A stretch of DNA of 64,000 nt from Thermoanaerobaculales bacterium (GTDB lineage: Bacteria; Acidobacteriota; Thermoanaerobaculia; Thermoanaerobaculales; Sulfomarinibacteraceae). Numbering within the stretch: the stretch's first letter is position 1; every line of letters begins with the position of its first letter. Location of the stretch: NCBI GenBank assembly GCA_025456145.1, contig JALOLD010000007.1, positions 1 to 64,000 on the forward strand, given 5' to 3'. Positions 40,808 to 49,970 of this stretch are shown piece by piece. The notes below the pieces were generated by a model. It was not told the origin of the DNA. It worked only from the letters and a program-made list of their open reading frames with translations, and did no database searches. A program made the translations under genes and the position numbers.

Positions 40808-41751
40808 TCGCGCAGCTCCCGTCCGGTGAGGTGGATGAAGACCGAGTGGAGCGACGGCGGGTGGACATCGAGGTCCGAGACCCGGCCACCCCCCTCGCGG
40901 ATTCGGGTCAACAGCCCGGGAAGCTCGAGGGAGACATCCTCGACCTCGGCGACGAGCTGTCGACGGTCGTCGCTGATGGAAAATCCGGTGAGATCGGGAC
41001 AGTCCTCTGCGAGGGTGAAAACGACCCTCCGGTCGGCCCCCACCGTGCTCGCGATAAGCTCGGCGAGGGTCCCCTCGGCGATGGCGCGGCCGTGATCGAT
41101 GATGACGATCCGGTCGCACTGCTGCTCCGCCTCTTCGAGCTGGTGGGTGGTCAGGAGGATCGAGGTCCCCCGGCGCCACAGCTCGTCGAGCATCAGAAAG
41201 ATCCGGTCGCGACTCTGGGGGTCCACCCCCACCGTCGGCTCGTCGAGCAGCAGGACGAGGGGGCGGTGGAGGACACCGCAGGCGATGTTGACCCGCCGTT
41301 TCATCCCGCTCGAGAAGGTCTTCGTCAGGTCGCGGGCCCGGTCGGCGAGACCGGTCCACTCGAGGGCCCAGTCGACCGCCCGACGGAGATCGTCGCCGGA
41401 CAACCCGTGGAATCGACCGAAGGCGTCGAGATTCTCGCGGGCGGTGAGATCGGGGTAGAGGGCGATCTCCTGTGGGACAAAACCGAGCTCATGGCGTCCG
41501 CCGCTCGGCGGCAGCGGTCGGCCCAGCATCTCGATGGATCCCGAGTCGGGGACCGCCAGGCCGCAGATGCAACGCACCAGGGTCGTCTTGCCGGCTCCAT
41601 TGGGACCGAGCAGGGCGAGACGTTCGCCGCGCCGCAGCTCGAAGCCCGCGTGGTCGAGGGCGGTCGTCGTACCGAAACGCTTGGCAACGTCGAGGATCCG
41701 GACGGCGAAATCCGAATCCGCCTGGTCGCGAGTCGAGATCCCCCGGCCCAT
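40804..41751 (-). CDS. ABC-2-type transporter ATPase
   Basis: This 315-residue ATPase has Walker [10 protein letters not shown], signature FSSGMKRRV, Walker [14 protein letters not shown] and a TTHQLEEAE switch. It matches the CcmA/DrrA-type exporters, including a ~90-residue C-terminal extension. Two starts are possible: ATG 41751, used here, or GTG 41757, which overlaps the crtB stop as GTGA. Either way it is tightly coupled to crtB. It pairs with the permease that overlaps its 3' end. Confidence 0.92.
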   Translation of the reverse strand: MGRGISTRDQADSDFAVRILDVAKRFGTTTALDHAGFELRRGERLALLGPNGAGKTTLVRCICGLAVPDSGSIEMLGRPLPPSGGRHELGFVPQEIALYPDLTARENLDAFGRFHGLSGDDLRRAVDWALEWTGLADRARDLTKTFSSGMKRRVNIACGVLHRPLVLLLDEPTVGVDPQSRDRIFLMLDELWRRGTSILLTTHQLEEAEQQCDRIVIIDHGRAIAEGTLAELIASTVGADRRVVFTLAEDCPDLTGFSISDDRRQLVAEVEDVSLELPGLLTRIREGGGRVSDLDVHPPSLHSVFIHLTGRELRE

Positions 41752-41753
41752 GA

Positions 41754-42698
41754 TCACCCGGCTGCCCTTCCCGGTCGTGTCCACAACCCGTCTCTCGGCG
41801 CGTCGCCCGGGCCCTTGCCCCACCTCCTCGCCGTCCATGACTTGGGTCCGGCGCCGAGGACGAGGGAGATCTTCCTCGCTTTGCTGGTCGATGTCCGCGT
41901 GTCCCAGGCGTGCGGTCCGCGTTGGAGGATGAGCCGGCCGATATCGCTGTAGACCGCGTTGGCGGCCGCCACCGCCCACGCCGAACGCGGCGGCAGCTGC
42001 GAAATCCCGAGCCAGGCCGACTGGTAGTAACGGTCGGCCTCGACAAGGATCCTCCGGACCACCTCGAAGACTCCGTCGCGGTGTTCGGGCGCCGCCAATT
42101 GGTTGGCCGGGACACCGGCTTCAGTCAGCCAATCAAGGGGGAGATAGACCCGCCCGACCTCGGCGTCCTCGACCACATCTCGACAGATGTTGGTGAGCTG
42201 GAAGGCGAGCCCGAGATCGGTGGCGCGGTCCAGGGTCGGCTCGTCGCGGACCCCCATGATGTAGGCCATCATGACTCCGACCACCCCGGCCACGTGGTAG
42301 CAGTACTCGACGGTGTCGGCGACCGTCCGGTACTCGCGGCCCTCGACATCCATGACGAAGCCGTCGAGGTGGTCCATGGGATAGCGGTGGGGGATATCGC
42401 AGTCGGCGACGACCCTTTGGAGACCGGCGAAGATGGGATCGTCCATGGCTTCACCGGAGAGCGCGCGCAGGGTCACCGACCGCAGACGATCGACCCTCGC
42501 GCGGCCCTCTGCCGGGCTGAGCTGGGAGCTGCCGAACCCGAGCTCCTGGTCGTCGGTCTGGTCGTCGCAGTGGCGGCACCAGGCGTAGAGCATGTAGGCG
42601 CGGCCGCGGGTTTCGGGGTCGAAGAGCCTGGCCGCCGCGGCAAAGCTCTTGGAGCCTTTCTCGATGACGGTCTGACCGTGGTCGACGACGTGGTCCAT
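41754..42698 (-). CDS. crtB: Phytoene synthase
   Basis: This 314-residue squalene/phytoene synthase family enzyme condenses two GGPP to phytoene. Both Asp-rich motifs are present: DDQTDD at residues 45-50 and NICRDVVEDAEVGRVYLP around 172-190. The fit to CrtB rather than squalene synthase comes from length and from neighbouring crtI and crtY. The C-terminal ~40 residues are basic and less conserved. ATG 42698 follows GAGGACGG, ten bases after the crtI stop. Confidence 0.94.
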   Translation of the reverse strand: MDHVVDHGQTVIEKGSKSFAAAARLFDPETRGRAYMLYAWCRHCDDQTDDQELGFGSSQLSPAEGRARVDRLRSVTLRALSGEAMDDPIFAGLQRVVADCDIPHRYPMDHLDGFVMDVEGREYRTVADTVEYCYHVAGVVGVMMAYIMGVRDEPTLDRATDLGLAFQLTNICRDVVEDAEVGRVYLPLDWLTEAGVPANQLAAPEHRDGVFEVVRRILVEADRYYQSAWLGISQLPPRSAWAVAAANAVYSDIGRLILQRGPHAWDTRTSTSKARKISLVLGAGPKSWTARRWGKGPGDAPRDGLWTRPGRAAG

Positions 42699-42708
42699 GG
42701 ATCCGTCC

Positions 42709-44205
42709 TCAGCCGCTCTCGCCGAGAAGATCGCCGATCATGAGTCCGGCGGTGGCCTTGGCCGAGTTGACGACGCCGGGAACACCCGCACCCGGGTGGG
42801 TGCCGGCGCCGGCGAAATAGAGCCCGCCGATCTTCTTGTCCCGGTTGTGAACCCGGAACCACGCGCTCTGGGTGAGGATCGGCTCGAGCGAGAAGGCCGA
42901 CCCCAGGTGCGAGTTGAGGGTGTTCTGGAAATGATCCGGAGTGATGATGTGGACGGTTTCGATCTCGGCCTGGAGGTTCGGGAGATAACGCTTCTCGAGA
43001 TAATCGAGGATCTTGTCCCGGTAACGCGGTCCCTCCTCGCTCCAGTTCACCGGCGCGTTGCCGAGGTGTGGCACCGGCGACAGCACGTAGAAGGCCTCGC
43101 AGCCGTCCGGCGCCACCGACGGGTCGGTCAGGGTCGGCGCGTGGAGATAGAGCGAGAAATCGTCGGAGACCTCGGGGCCGTTGAAGATCTCGTCGAGGTG
43201 GGCCTTGTAGCGCGGACCGAAGAGGATGTCGTGGTGGGCGATCTGGGTGTGGCGGCGTTTGACTCCGAAGTAGGCGACAAAGAGCGACATGGAGAACCGC
43301 CGGCGCTTGAGCCGGGCCGCCTCACGCTGTGCTTCGGTGTTGTCGCCGAGAAGGGCGTCGTAGGTGTGGACGACGTCGGCGTTGGAGGCGACGGCGTCGA
43401 AATCGCCGTGCCACCCGTCGGCCGTGGTCACTCCGGTGACCTTCCCGTTCGAGGTGTGGATCCGCTCCACCGGCGAGTCGAGCCGGATCTCGCCGCCGAG
43501 CTCTTCGAGAAGGTCGACGAGCGCCGTGACCAGCGCACCCGTGCCGCCCTTGACGAAGAAGACGCCCCAGTTGCGCTCGAGATAGTGGATCAGGGTGTAG
43601 ATCGAGGACGAGGTGTAGGGGTTGCCGCCGACGAGCAGCGGGTGGAAGGAGAAGACCTGGCGCAGGTGATCATCCTTGATGAACTTCGAGATGATCGAGT
43701 AGACGCTGCGGTAGCTCTGCAGCCGGACGAGCTGGGGCGAAACCTCGATCATGCTCCAGAAGTTGAGAAACGGGGTCGCGGCGAGCTTGGTGTAGCCCTC
43801 GTGGAAGACCTCCTCGGCATAGCCGAGAAACTTCATGTAGCCGTCGACGTCGCGCGGGTTCTTGTCGGCGATCTGGGCGGTAGTCGCCTCGAGATCGTTG
43901 GAGTAGTCGAAGGAGTAGCCGTCCTCCCAGTAGAGCCGGTAGAAGGGCATCACGGGAAGCAGCGTGATGTAATCCCCCATGTCCCGGCCGGCGGCGGCGA
44001 AGACCTCCTCGAGGCTCGGCGGCGCGGTGACGATGGTCGGTCCGCCATCGAAGGTGTAGCCCTTCGACTCGGTGACGTAGGCCCGCCCTCCGGGCTTGTC
44101 GCGTTTCTCGATGACCGTGGTCTGGATCCCGGCCGCCTGGAGACGCACGGCCAGGGTCAGTCCGCCGAAGCCGCTGCCGATCACCGCTGCGCGTGGCTGG
44201 TTCAC
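42709..44205 (-). CDS. crtI: Phytoene desaturase
   Basis: This 498-residue CrtI-type FAD enzyme starts at GTG 44205, which overlaps the crtY stop (GTGA). The N-terminal FAD motif is AAVIGSGFGGLTLAVRLQAAG, followed by KRDKPGGRAYV and FDGGPTIVT. The C-terminal signature is GGLYFAGAGTHPGAGVPGVV. CrtI enzymes carry out four-step desaturation of phytoene to lycopene without an isomerase. The presence of a lycopene cyclase gene upstream supports lycopene as product. Confidence 0.95.
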   Translation of the reverse strand: MNQPRAAVIGSGFGGLTLAVRLQAAGIQTTVIEKRDKPGGRAYVTESKGYTFDGGPTIVTAPPSLEEVFAAAGRDMGDYITLLPVMPFYRLYWEDGYSFDYSNDLEATTAQIADKNPRDVDGYMKFLGYAEEVFHEGYTKLAATPFLNFWSMIEVSPQLVRLQSYRSVYSIISKFIKDDHLRQVFSFHPLLVGGNPYTSSSIYTLIHYLERNWGVFFVKGGTGALVTALVDLLEELGGEIRLDSPVERIHTSNGKVTGVTTADGWHGDFDAVASNADVVHTYDALLGDNTEAQREAARLKRRRFSMSLFVAYFGVKRRHTQIAHHDILFGPRYKAHLDEIFNGPEVSDDFSLYLHAPTLTDPSVAPDGCEAFYVLSPVPHLGNAPVNWSEEGPRYRDKILDYLEKRYLPNLQAEIETVHIITPDHFQNTLNSHLGSAFSLEPILTQSAWFRVHNRDKKIGGLYFAGAGTHPGAGVPGVVNSAKATAGLMIGDLLGESG

Positions 44206-45404
44206 TGGGCATCCTCGTTTCGTCGTGTGGTCGTGCCCGCCCGATCGCGGCTCTCCACGATACAGCGGAGCGCTCGGAGGACCGGCACCGGAGGCCTCCC
44301 GGTCAACACCCGGATCTTGTCGGTCCATTTCAGGCGGCCGGCGTAGAACCGCCGGATGAGACCCGGCGAGAGGCCGTAGAAGCGCTCGAAGATCCGGTAG
44401 CGGAGCTCGGGCACGGCGGCCCGGAAGAGCATCCGGTTGAGGAGCCGGTAGTAGCCGGTGCGGCGCCAGAGCTCGAGCGACCTCCGCCGGGTCAGCTCGA
44501 AGAGGGACGGGCTCTCGAGCTCGGGCAGCGACGCGATCTCATCGGCCAACCGGACGGCCTCGGGGAGCGAGTAGCCGGTCGTCGGGTGGAAGAACGCCCC
44601 GCGCATGCCGCTGCGGGCGACGCCGGGAGGACCATCGGCCCAGAAGGCGTCGATGTCGCCGCCGAGGACAATCGGCAGGACGCCGGACTCCTCGCCGGCG
44701 ACCTCGCCGATCTCCCAGCCCCGGCGCGTCGCGTAGTCCGCGATCGCGGTCCGCAGCGCCGCCCGGTCGAGCCCCGGCTGGTCGGCGTAGTAGGTGTCCT
44801 CGATGAGCGCCTCGGTGGCGCTCAGGGGCAGCGTGTAGACGAAGCGGTAGCCGTCGACCTGCTCGACGGTGGCGTCCATCAGGATCGGTGCGGCGAGCCG
44901 GTGCGGCTCGCGCAGGCGGACGAACAGGCCGAGGAACTTCTGGTAGCCGAGATCGAGGTGGGCGCCGCCCGGGTCGCCCCGGCCGTCGATCACCGCCCGG
45001 GCCTCGATGCTCTGCCCATCGGCGAGGACGACCCGCTCGGGGGCGATCGCAGCGCAGGCGGCGCCGAGCCGCAGCCGCGAGCCCAGGGCCGGCGCGACCA
45101 CCTCGTGCAGCCGCGCCGAGCTCACCGAGCTGTAGCCGCCCTCGATGGTGACCCGGCGCGCCGGAAACCGGAGCTCGTGGCTCGCCCAGCGGTGGGCGAG
45201 GAGAGGCGCGAGCCACTCCCGCTGGTCGTCGTCGAGGTCCGAGTCGTGGAACGACCAGGTGTGGTTGCCGCCGAGCCTCGGGCCGCGTTCGACGACGACC
45301 AGCGGATAGTCGGGGCGCCGACTGAGGATCCGGTAGGCGATGAGGCAGTTGGCGAGACCGCCGCCGACCAGGACCAGTCCGGTCGACCCGACCTGCTCAC
45401 CCAT
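44202..45404 (-). CDS. crtY: Lycopene cyclase, CrtY type
   Basis: This 400-residue flavoprotein has the N-terminal nucleotide-binding motif VLVGGGLANCLIAYRI and the CrtY-specific GGNHTWSFHDSDL. GAFFHPTTGYSLPEAVRLAD and RFYGLSPGLIRRFYAGRL are C-terminal family signatures. It forms beta-ionone rings, so beta-carotene is the predicted intermediate and ring-modifying enzymes follow downstream. ATG 45404 opens the eight-gene operon. A TTGAC-N12-GTCAA dyad lies 40 bases upstream and may be its operator. Confidence 0.93.
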   Translation of the reverse strand: MGEQVGSTGLVLVGGGLANCLIAYRILSRRPDYPLVVVERGPRLGGNHTWSFHDSDLDDDQREWLAPLLAHRWASHELRFPARRVTIEGGYSSVSSARLHEVVAPALGSRLRLGAACAAIAPERVVLADGQSIEARAVIDGRGDPGGAHLDLGYQKFLGLFVRLREPHRLAAPILMDATVEQVDGYRFVYTLPLSATEALIEDTYYADQPGLDRAALRTAIADYATRRGWEIGEVAGEESGVLPIVLGGDIDAFWADGPPGVARSGMRGAFFHPTTGYSLPEAVRLADEIASLPELESPSLFELTRRRSLELWRRTGYYRLLNRMLFRAAVPELRYRIFERFYGLSPGLIRRFYAGRLKWTDKIRVLTGRPPVPVLRALRCIVESRDRAGTTTRRNEDAQ

Positions 45405-45443
45405 CGTTCGAGCCCACCACCACGGCCACGCCGGATGCCTCGC

Positions 45444-45465
45444 TTGACGTTTAGATCGCTGTCAA
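45444..45465 (-). promoter_or_regulatory. Dyad operator candidate upstream of carotenoid operon
   Basis: TTGAC (45444-45448) and GTCAA (45461-45465) form inverted arms with 12 bases between. The site lies 40-61 bases before the crtY start. Read on the minus strand it also contains a perfect TTGACA. MerR-type or other dimeric regulators often control carotenoid genes, but no regulator is encoded here. Confidence 0.4.
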
Positions 45466-45535
45466 CTGTAGCAACCCGACGGCTGATTGGCAAAGGACGG
45501 CGTACACCGGGCGGGGCTCGCACCGGGTGCGGCGG

Positions 45536-46324
45536 TCAGCCGCCGAACATGTTTCCGAGCGACGGCATCTCCTGGGGTTCGCCCCTGATCATGCTGGTCG
45601 CGCCGGACCGGCCGAAGGCGGTGACGGTCGCCTCGGAGTGCTCGGCTTTGCCGTTGACCAGGCTGTCGGAGACCAGCTTGACGATTCCAAAGGGCACCTC
45701 GTCGGACAGCCAGTGGGTCGTCGTGCTCTCGACCTTGACCTGCTTGATGACCAGGTTCATCGTCGCGGTCCCGCGACCGCGGTAGCGGGCGCAGCCGAAG
45801 TCGCCGGCCGGCGTCGAGACCGTCTCGTCGCCGTCGCGGTCGAGCTGGTAGGTCATCTGGAGCCCGATCGCCTGGGCCATCCCGCCGAGCATCCCGCCGG
45901 CGTCGCCGAGCCGCATCGGCTGGGCGTCGCCGGTCTGCATGATGATCTCGGTGGCGAGGTCGCTGAAGTTGCCGATCGAGTTGACGACGTCGCCCTCGAG
46001 CAGGCTCTTCTTGAGGAGCATCTTGACGAAGGTCGGGTCGCCGAGCGGCTTGCGCTCGCCCTTCTTGACCTTGAAGCCCCGGATCTCGGTCTCGACCCAG
46101 GCGTAGGTCTGGCCATTGCGCTCCTCGTCGCCGAGGTACTTGACCCGGAAGACCGAGACCGCCTCCTTGCCGTCGACGGTGCTGACCGTCTCCCGCTCCT
46201 GCCACGAGCCGACCGGGGTCGAGGCGGCGAAGTCGAAGTCGACGGGGCCGGCCGCGGCGGCGAGCCCGGTGCCGAGGCACAGCGCGGCGAGAAGGGTCAG
46301 GGAGAGGTTGGGTCGTCGGGTCAT
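45536..46324 (-). CDS. Secreted hypothetical protein
   Basis: This 262-residue protein has a signal peptide (LSLTLLAALCLGTGLAAAAG). The mature protein is beta-rich with GSWQERETVSTVDGK, a FGCARYRGRG segment and a charged LVIKQVKVESTTTHWLSDEVPFG block. It resembles the general style of periplasmic LolA/DUF3108-like beta proteins, but I cannot assign a family. The ATG follows CAGGAGG. It lies upstream of the carotenoid operon on the same strand with 131 bases between, and is divergent from a membrane protein gene. Confidence 0.8.
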   Translation of the reverse strand: MTRRPNLSLTLLAALCLGTGLAAAAGPVDFDFAASTPVGSWQERETVSTVDGKEAVSVFRVKYLGDEERNGQTYAWVETEIRGFKVKKGERKPLGDPTFVKMLLKKSLLEGDVVNSIGNFSDLATEIIMQTGDAQPMRLGDAGGMLGGMAQAIGLQMTYQLDRDGDETVSTPAGDFGCARYRGRGTATMNLVIKQVKVESTTTHWLSDEVPFGIVKLVSDSLVNGKAEHSEATVTAFGRSGATSMIRGEPQEMPSLGNMFGG

Positions 46325-46447
46325 GTCGGCCTCCTGGTCCGGCCATCGCTCGAGCGGCAATCCCGGCAATGCCGATGTGAAGAAAAACCCCGGCAGGCGG
46401 TCCCGCGATTCCCCGACCGGCGGGCCGGGCCGGGTCGGGCCCCGCTG

Positions 46448-46453
46448 TAAAAT
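46448..46453 (+). promoter_or_regulatory. TAAAAT box six bases before start
   Basis: TAAAAT-N6-GTG with the start at 46460 and no ribosome binding site. It has the same spacing as the TACAAT boxes elsewhere. Confidence 0.45.
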
Positions 46454-46459
46454 GCCCGG

Positions 46460-48007
46460 GTGAGCCCGATCTCCGAGGAGGCCAGCCCGATCGCCCGTCG
46501 CCGTTGGATCATCGCCACCGGTCTGACGGCCGCCATCGTCGTGGCGGCGGTGATCCTGATCCACGGCCCGTCGGTCGGGCTCGCCCTGACCGGCGACAGC
46601 TACCAGTGGGTGCAGCACGCCCACCGCGCGACCCACCAGGCCCGGCTGCTGCTCGCCGATCTCGACACCTTTCTCCGCCCCTCGACGACCTGGACGCTGG
46701 CGGTCGACCGCGCGCTGTGGGGCGGCTTCGACGCGCGCGGGCTGCGGACCGGCTCGCTCGCGATCCACTGTCTCGCCGCCCTGCTCCTCGCCGTCGCCGG
46801 CCGCCGGCTCGGCCTGGGCGCCGCGACCTCCGGTGCGGTGGCGCTGCTCTGGGCGACCTCGGCCTTCACCGACGAGTCGGCCTTCGTCGTCGCCTACCGC
46901 TTCGAGCCGCTGCTGCTCATCGCCTGGCTGGCGCTGGTCGCGGTCTGGCCGACCGGCGGCGAGAGGTGGTCTGTGGGGCGGGCGGCGGCGGCGGTCGCCG
47001 CGACCCTCGCCGCCGCCGCGGCCAAGGAGACCTGGGTGGTCACCCCGGCGCTGGTGCTCGCCCTCGAGCTCGACCGCCGCCGGCCGCTCGGCGCCGCCCT
47101 GCGCCCGGCGCTGGTCGCCGGCGCCGCCGCGCTGGTCTACGTGGTCGGCTACTTCCTCGCCTTTCCCGGCTCGAAGTCGTACTACGAGCTCGGGCCCCAC
47201 GTCGTCGCCAAGCTGCCCGGGCAGCTCGCCGCCTTCCTGTTCCTCGCCGAGCCGATGCCCTTCGCCCTGGCGCTCGGCTGGACCGGCGTGCTGGCGACGG
47301 CCGCGGTCGCGGCGCTCGCGGCGGTCTGCCTGCGCCGTAGGGTCCGCGGCGCCTGGACCGCCCTCGCGCTGCTCGTGCTGCCGACCCTGCCGACCATCCT
47401 GGTGCCGTTCATGCCCCAGCGCTACCTGGCGATCCCATACGCCGGCTTCCTGCTGCTCGCCGCGCTCGCCCTCGAGTCGGTCGCCGCGCAGCTGCCGCGC
47501 TGGCGCCGCGCCCTGGTCGGCGGTGGCGCCCTGGTCGCGGCGACGGTGATCGCCGCAGGAGCAGCCACCGTCCGCGCCGACCTCGCCGACTACCGGCGGG
47601 TGGCGGCGGCGCACCAGGCGCTGCTCGAGGAGGCGGCGGAGGTGGCCGGGGTGGTCGCCTCGGGCGGCCCCGTCGCGGTCGTACGCGACGAGACGGCGCA
47701 GCCGCTGCTCGACATCCTGCGGGCGCCGCAGGGGCTCGCCAAGCTGCCCTTCACCCGCCACGCCGACCCCTACGGTCTGGTCGACGCGGCGGCGCTCTTC
47801 GAGTGGGTGATCGCCGACGAAGGCACCCGGGTCGAGCCGCTCGCCAGCGACCCGGCGGCGCTCGCCGGCGTTTCGGGACCGCTGCTGGTCCATCGCCTCG
47901 GCGCCTTCGAGGTCCGGGGCGAGGCCCCGGACCTCGGCGCCGAGGTTGTGGGCTGGCAGACCGACGGCCGGCGCTTCCGGCTGATCCGGACCGTCGAGCT
48001 CAGATAG
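46460..48007 (+). CDS. Polytopic membrane protein, GT-C glycosyltransferase-like
   Basis: This 515-residue protein has about ten transmembrane helices. An N-terminal extracytoplasmic loop carries TGDSYQWVQHAHRATHQ and LRPSTTWTLAVDRALWGG, and a soluble C-terminal domain of ~130 residues follows. The layout (acidic residue after the first helix, then helix-rich core) resembles GT-C-fold glycosyltransferases that use lipid-linked sugars, but the key DxD/ExD motif is not clear. It starts at GTG 46460 with a TAAAAT box directly upstream. Its stop lies 15 bases from the convergent PepF-like gene. Confidence 0.7.
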   Translation: MSPISEEASPIARRRWIIATGLTAAIVVAAVILIHGPSVGLALTGDSYQWVQHAHRATHQARLLLADLDTFLRPSTTWTLAVDRALWGGFDARGLRTGSLAIHCLAALLLAVAGRRLGLGAATSGAVALLWATSAFTDESAFVVAYRFEPLLLIAWLALVAVWPTGGERWSVGRAAAAVAATLAAAAAKETWVVTPALVLALELDRRRPLGAALRPALVAGAAALVYVVGYFLAFPGSKSYYELGPHVVAKLPGQLAAFLFLAEPMPFALALGWTGVLATAAVAALAAVCLRRRVRGAWTALALLVLPTLPTILVPFMPQRYLAIPYAGFLLLAALALESVAAQLPRWRRALVGGGALVAATVIAAGAATVRADLADYRRVAAAHQALLEEAAEVAGVVASGGPVAVVRDETAQPLLDILRAPQGLAKLPFTRHADPYGLVDAAALFEWVIADEGTRVEPLASDPAALAGVSGPLLVHRLGAFEVRGEAPDLGAEVVGWQTDGRRFRLIRTVELR

Positions 48008-48022
48008 GGCCGAAGCGGCGGC

Positions 48023-49897
48023 TCACTCGGTGAGCAGCAGCTTCTCCATCTCGGTCAGGATCTCGTTCCAGCGCACCATGACGGTCCCGATGACCTCGGG
48101 GTTGGTGAGGTCGACCCCGGCGAGCTGGAGCGCCTCCATCGGGTAGATGCTGCCGCCCCGCTTGAGCACGTCGAGGTAGTCCGAGACCGCGCTGTCGTCG
48201 CCGCCGCGCAGCCGGCCGGCGAAGGCCTCGCCGGCGGCGAAGGACGAGGCGTACTTCCAGACGTAGAAGGTCCGGTAGAAGTGGGGGATCCGCGCCCAGC
48301 CCGAGCGGTAGGCCTCGTCGAGGGTCACGGCCGGGCCGTAGTAGGTGGTCCACAGATCGCCCCAGACCTGGCCGAGCGAGTCCTTGGTGAGCGGCTCGCC
48401 GCGCTCGGCCATGGCGTGGGCCGCGGACTCGAACTCGTGGAAGAAGAGCTGGCGGAGGAAGGTCCCGGTCATGCTGTTGAGCCGGTGGTTGAGCAGCGCG
48501 AGGCGCTGCTCGGGGGTCGTCGCCCGCTCGAGCATCCACTCGAAGAACAGCGACTCGGAGGCGACCGAGCCGACCTCGGCGACGAACAGCGAGTAGCCGG
48601 CGAGGTGGTAGGGCTGGTTGGCGGTGGCGAGGTAGGTGTGGACCGAGTGGCCCATCTCGTGGACCAGGGTGAAGACATCGCCGAGGGTTCCGCCCCAGTT
48701 GAGGAACAGGTAGGGGTGCGAGCTGTAGGTCCCCCACGAGTAGGCGCCGCCGCGCTTGCCCGGGCTGGTGTAGACGTCGATCCAGCGCTCGTCGCGGCCG
48801 CGCTGGGCGACCGCGGCGTACTCCTCGCCGAAAGTCTCGCGCCAGAACTCCATGGCGAGCGCCCAGCCCTCGTCGAAGGTGTAGCGGGTCTGGGCCTCGG
48901 CGACGATCGGGACGTACAGGTCGTAGATGTGGAAGTCCTCGAGCCCGAGCACCTTCTGGCGCAGCGCGACATAGCGGTGGATCGCCTCGAGGTTGGCGTG
49001 GACCGCGGCGACCATGGTGTCGGGCACGACCCGCGGCACATTGTCCTCGTCGAGGGCGGCCTCGAGGGTCGAGCCATAGCCCCGGGTGCGGGCGAGCCAG
49101 AGGTCCTTCTGGATCGAGGCGCCGAGGGTGCTCGCGAAGGTGTTGCCGTGGGCGTCGTAGGTGCCGAAGATGGCGAGCGCCGCATCGCGGCGCAGCCGGC
49201 GGTCGGCGGAGTTGAGGAAGCTGTAGAACAGCGCCGGGTTGGCGGTGGTGTCGGCGCCGTCCTCGCCGACGATGGTCGGCCAGACGATGTCGGCATCGGT
49301 CAGGTCGGAGTAGATCTGGCTCGGCGCCCCCTGGAGCAGCGCCGCCGCGGCGAGCACCTGCTCGACCTCCTCGGACCGGATGTGGGCGGCGGTCCGGCTG
49401 ATGTCGTCGATCACGTGGGCGTAGGTCGCCAGCCGTTCGTGCTCGACCATGGCGGCGAGGCGGTCGGCGGGGATCTTGGCGATCTCGGGGGCGAAGAACG
49501 ACGTCGCCTCGGCGGCCTTGGCGCCGAGCGCCCGCGCCCGGGCGAGGGTCGCGTTGGCCGCGACATCGCGGGTGTCCGTGTGCTGGCGCTGGCTCGCCCA
49601 GACGATCGCGTCCTCGGCCTTCTGCTCCATCGCGTAGCTCAGGTCGAGGGCGTCCGCGAGGACCTCGGCGCTCTCGCCGAGCCGGCCCTGGAAGGCGGCG
49701 ATCGCCGGGAGCATCGCCTCGACCTCGGCGACGGTGGCATCGAAGGCGGCCTCGTCGGGCAGGATGTCGGCGATGTTCCAGCGATAGGCCTCGGGGATCG
49801 CCGCCCGGCTCTCCCACTGGAGCTGCTCGGCCTCGTCGGCCACGACGGCGCCGGTGAGCGCCAGGATCGTCACGAGAAACAGCGACTTCGTTTTCAT
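48023..49897 (-). CDS. pepF: Secreted oligoendopeptidase F-like M3 peptidase
   Basis: This 624-residue zinc peptidase has the M3 motif LVHEMGHSVHTYLA (HExxH) with the downstream Glu region VASESLFFEWMLE. The PepF N-terminal domain (~45-200) and RNHRLNSMTGTFLRQLFFHEFE-like block (shown loosely) match family length. Unlike most PepF it begins with a signal peptide (MKTKSLFLVTILALTGAVVA), so it probably acts outside the cytoplasm on short peptides. ATG 49897 is set by GGAGGAG upstream. A run of GGATACC/TAGGAT near 49940 may be its promoter. Confidence 0.92.
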   Translation of the reverse strand: MKTKSLFLVTILALTGAVVADEAEQLQWESRAAIPEAYRWNIADILPDEAAFDATVAEVEAMLPAIAAFQGRLGESAEVLADALDLSYAMEQKAEDAIVWASQRQHTDTRDVAANATLARARALGAKAAEATSFFAPEIAKIPADRLAAMVEHERLATYAHVIDDISRTAAHIRSEEVEQVLAAAALLQGAPSQIYSDLTDADIVWPTIVGEDGADTTANPALFYSFLNSADRRLRRDAALAIFGTYDAHGNTFASTLGASIQKDLWLARTRGYGSTLEAALDEDNVPRVVPDTMVAAVHANLEAIHRYVALRQKVLGLEDFHIYDLYVPIVAEAQTRYTFDEGWALAMEFWRETFGEEYAAVAQRGRDERWIDVYTSPGKRGGAYSWGTYSSHPYLFLNWGGTLGDVFTLVHEMGHSVHTYLATANQPYHLAGYSLFVAEVGSVASESLFFEWMLERATTPEQRLALLNHRLNSMTGTFLRQLFFHEFESAAHAMAERGEPLTKDSLGQVWGDLWTTYYGPAVTLDEAYRSGWARIPHFYRTFYVWKYASSFAAGEAFAGRLRGGDDSAVSDYLDVLKRGGSIYPMEALQLAGVDLTNPEVIGTVMVRWNEILTEMEKLLLTE

Positions 49898-49970
49898 GCT
49901 GGTCTCCTCCCCCGCGACCGGGCGCCGGCCGCGCCCCGGTATCCTACCCCCGCCGCGCCCCCGGGAGAAG

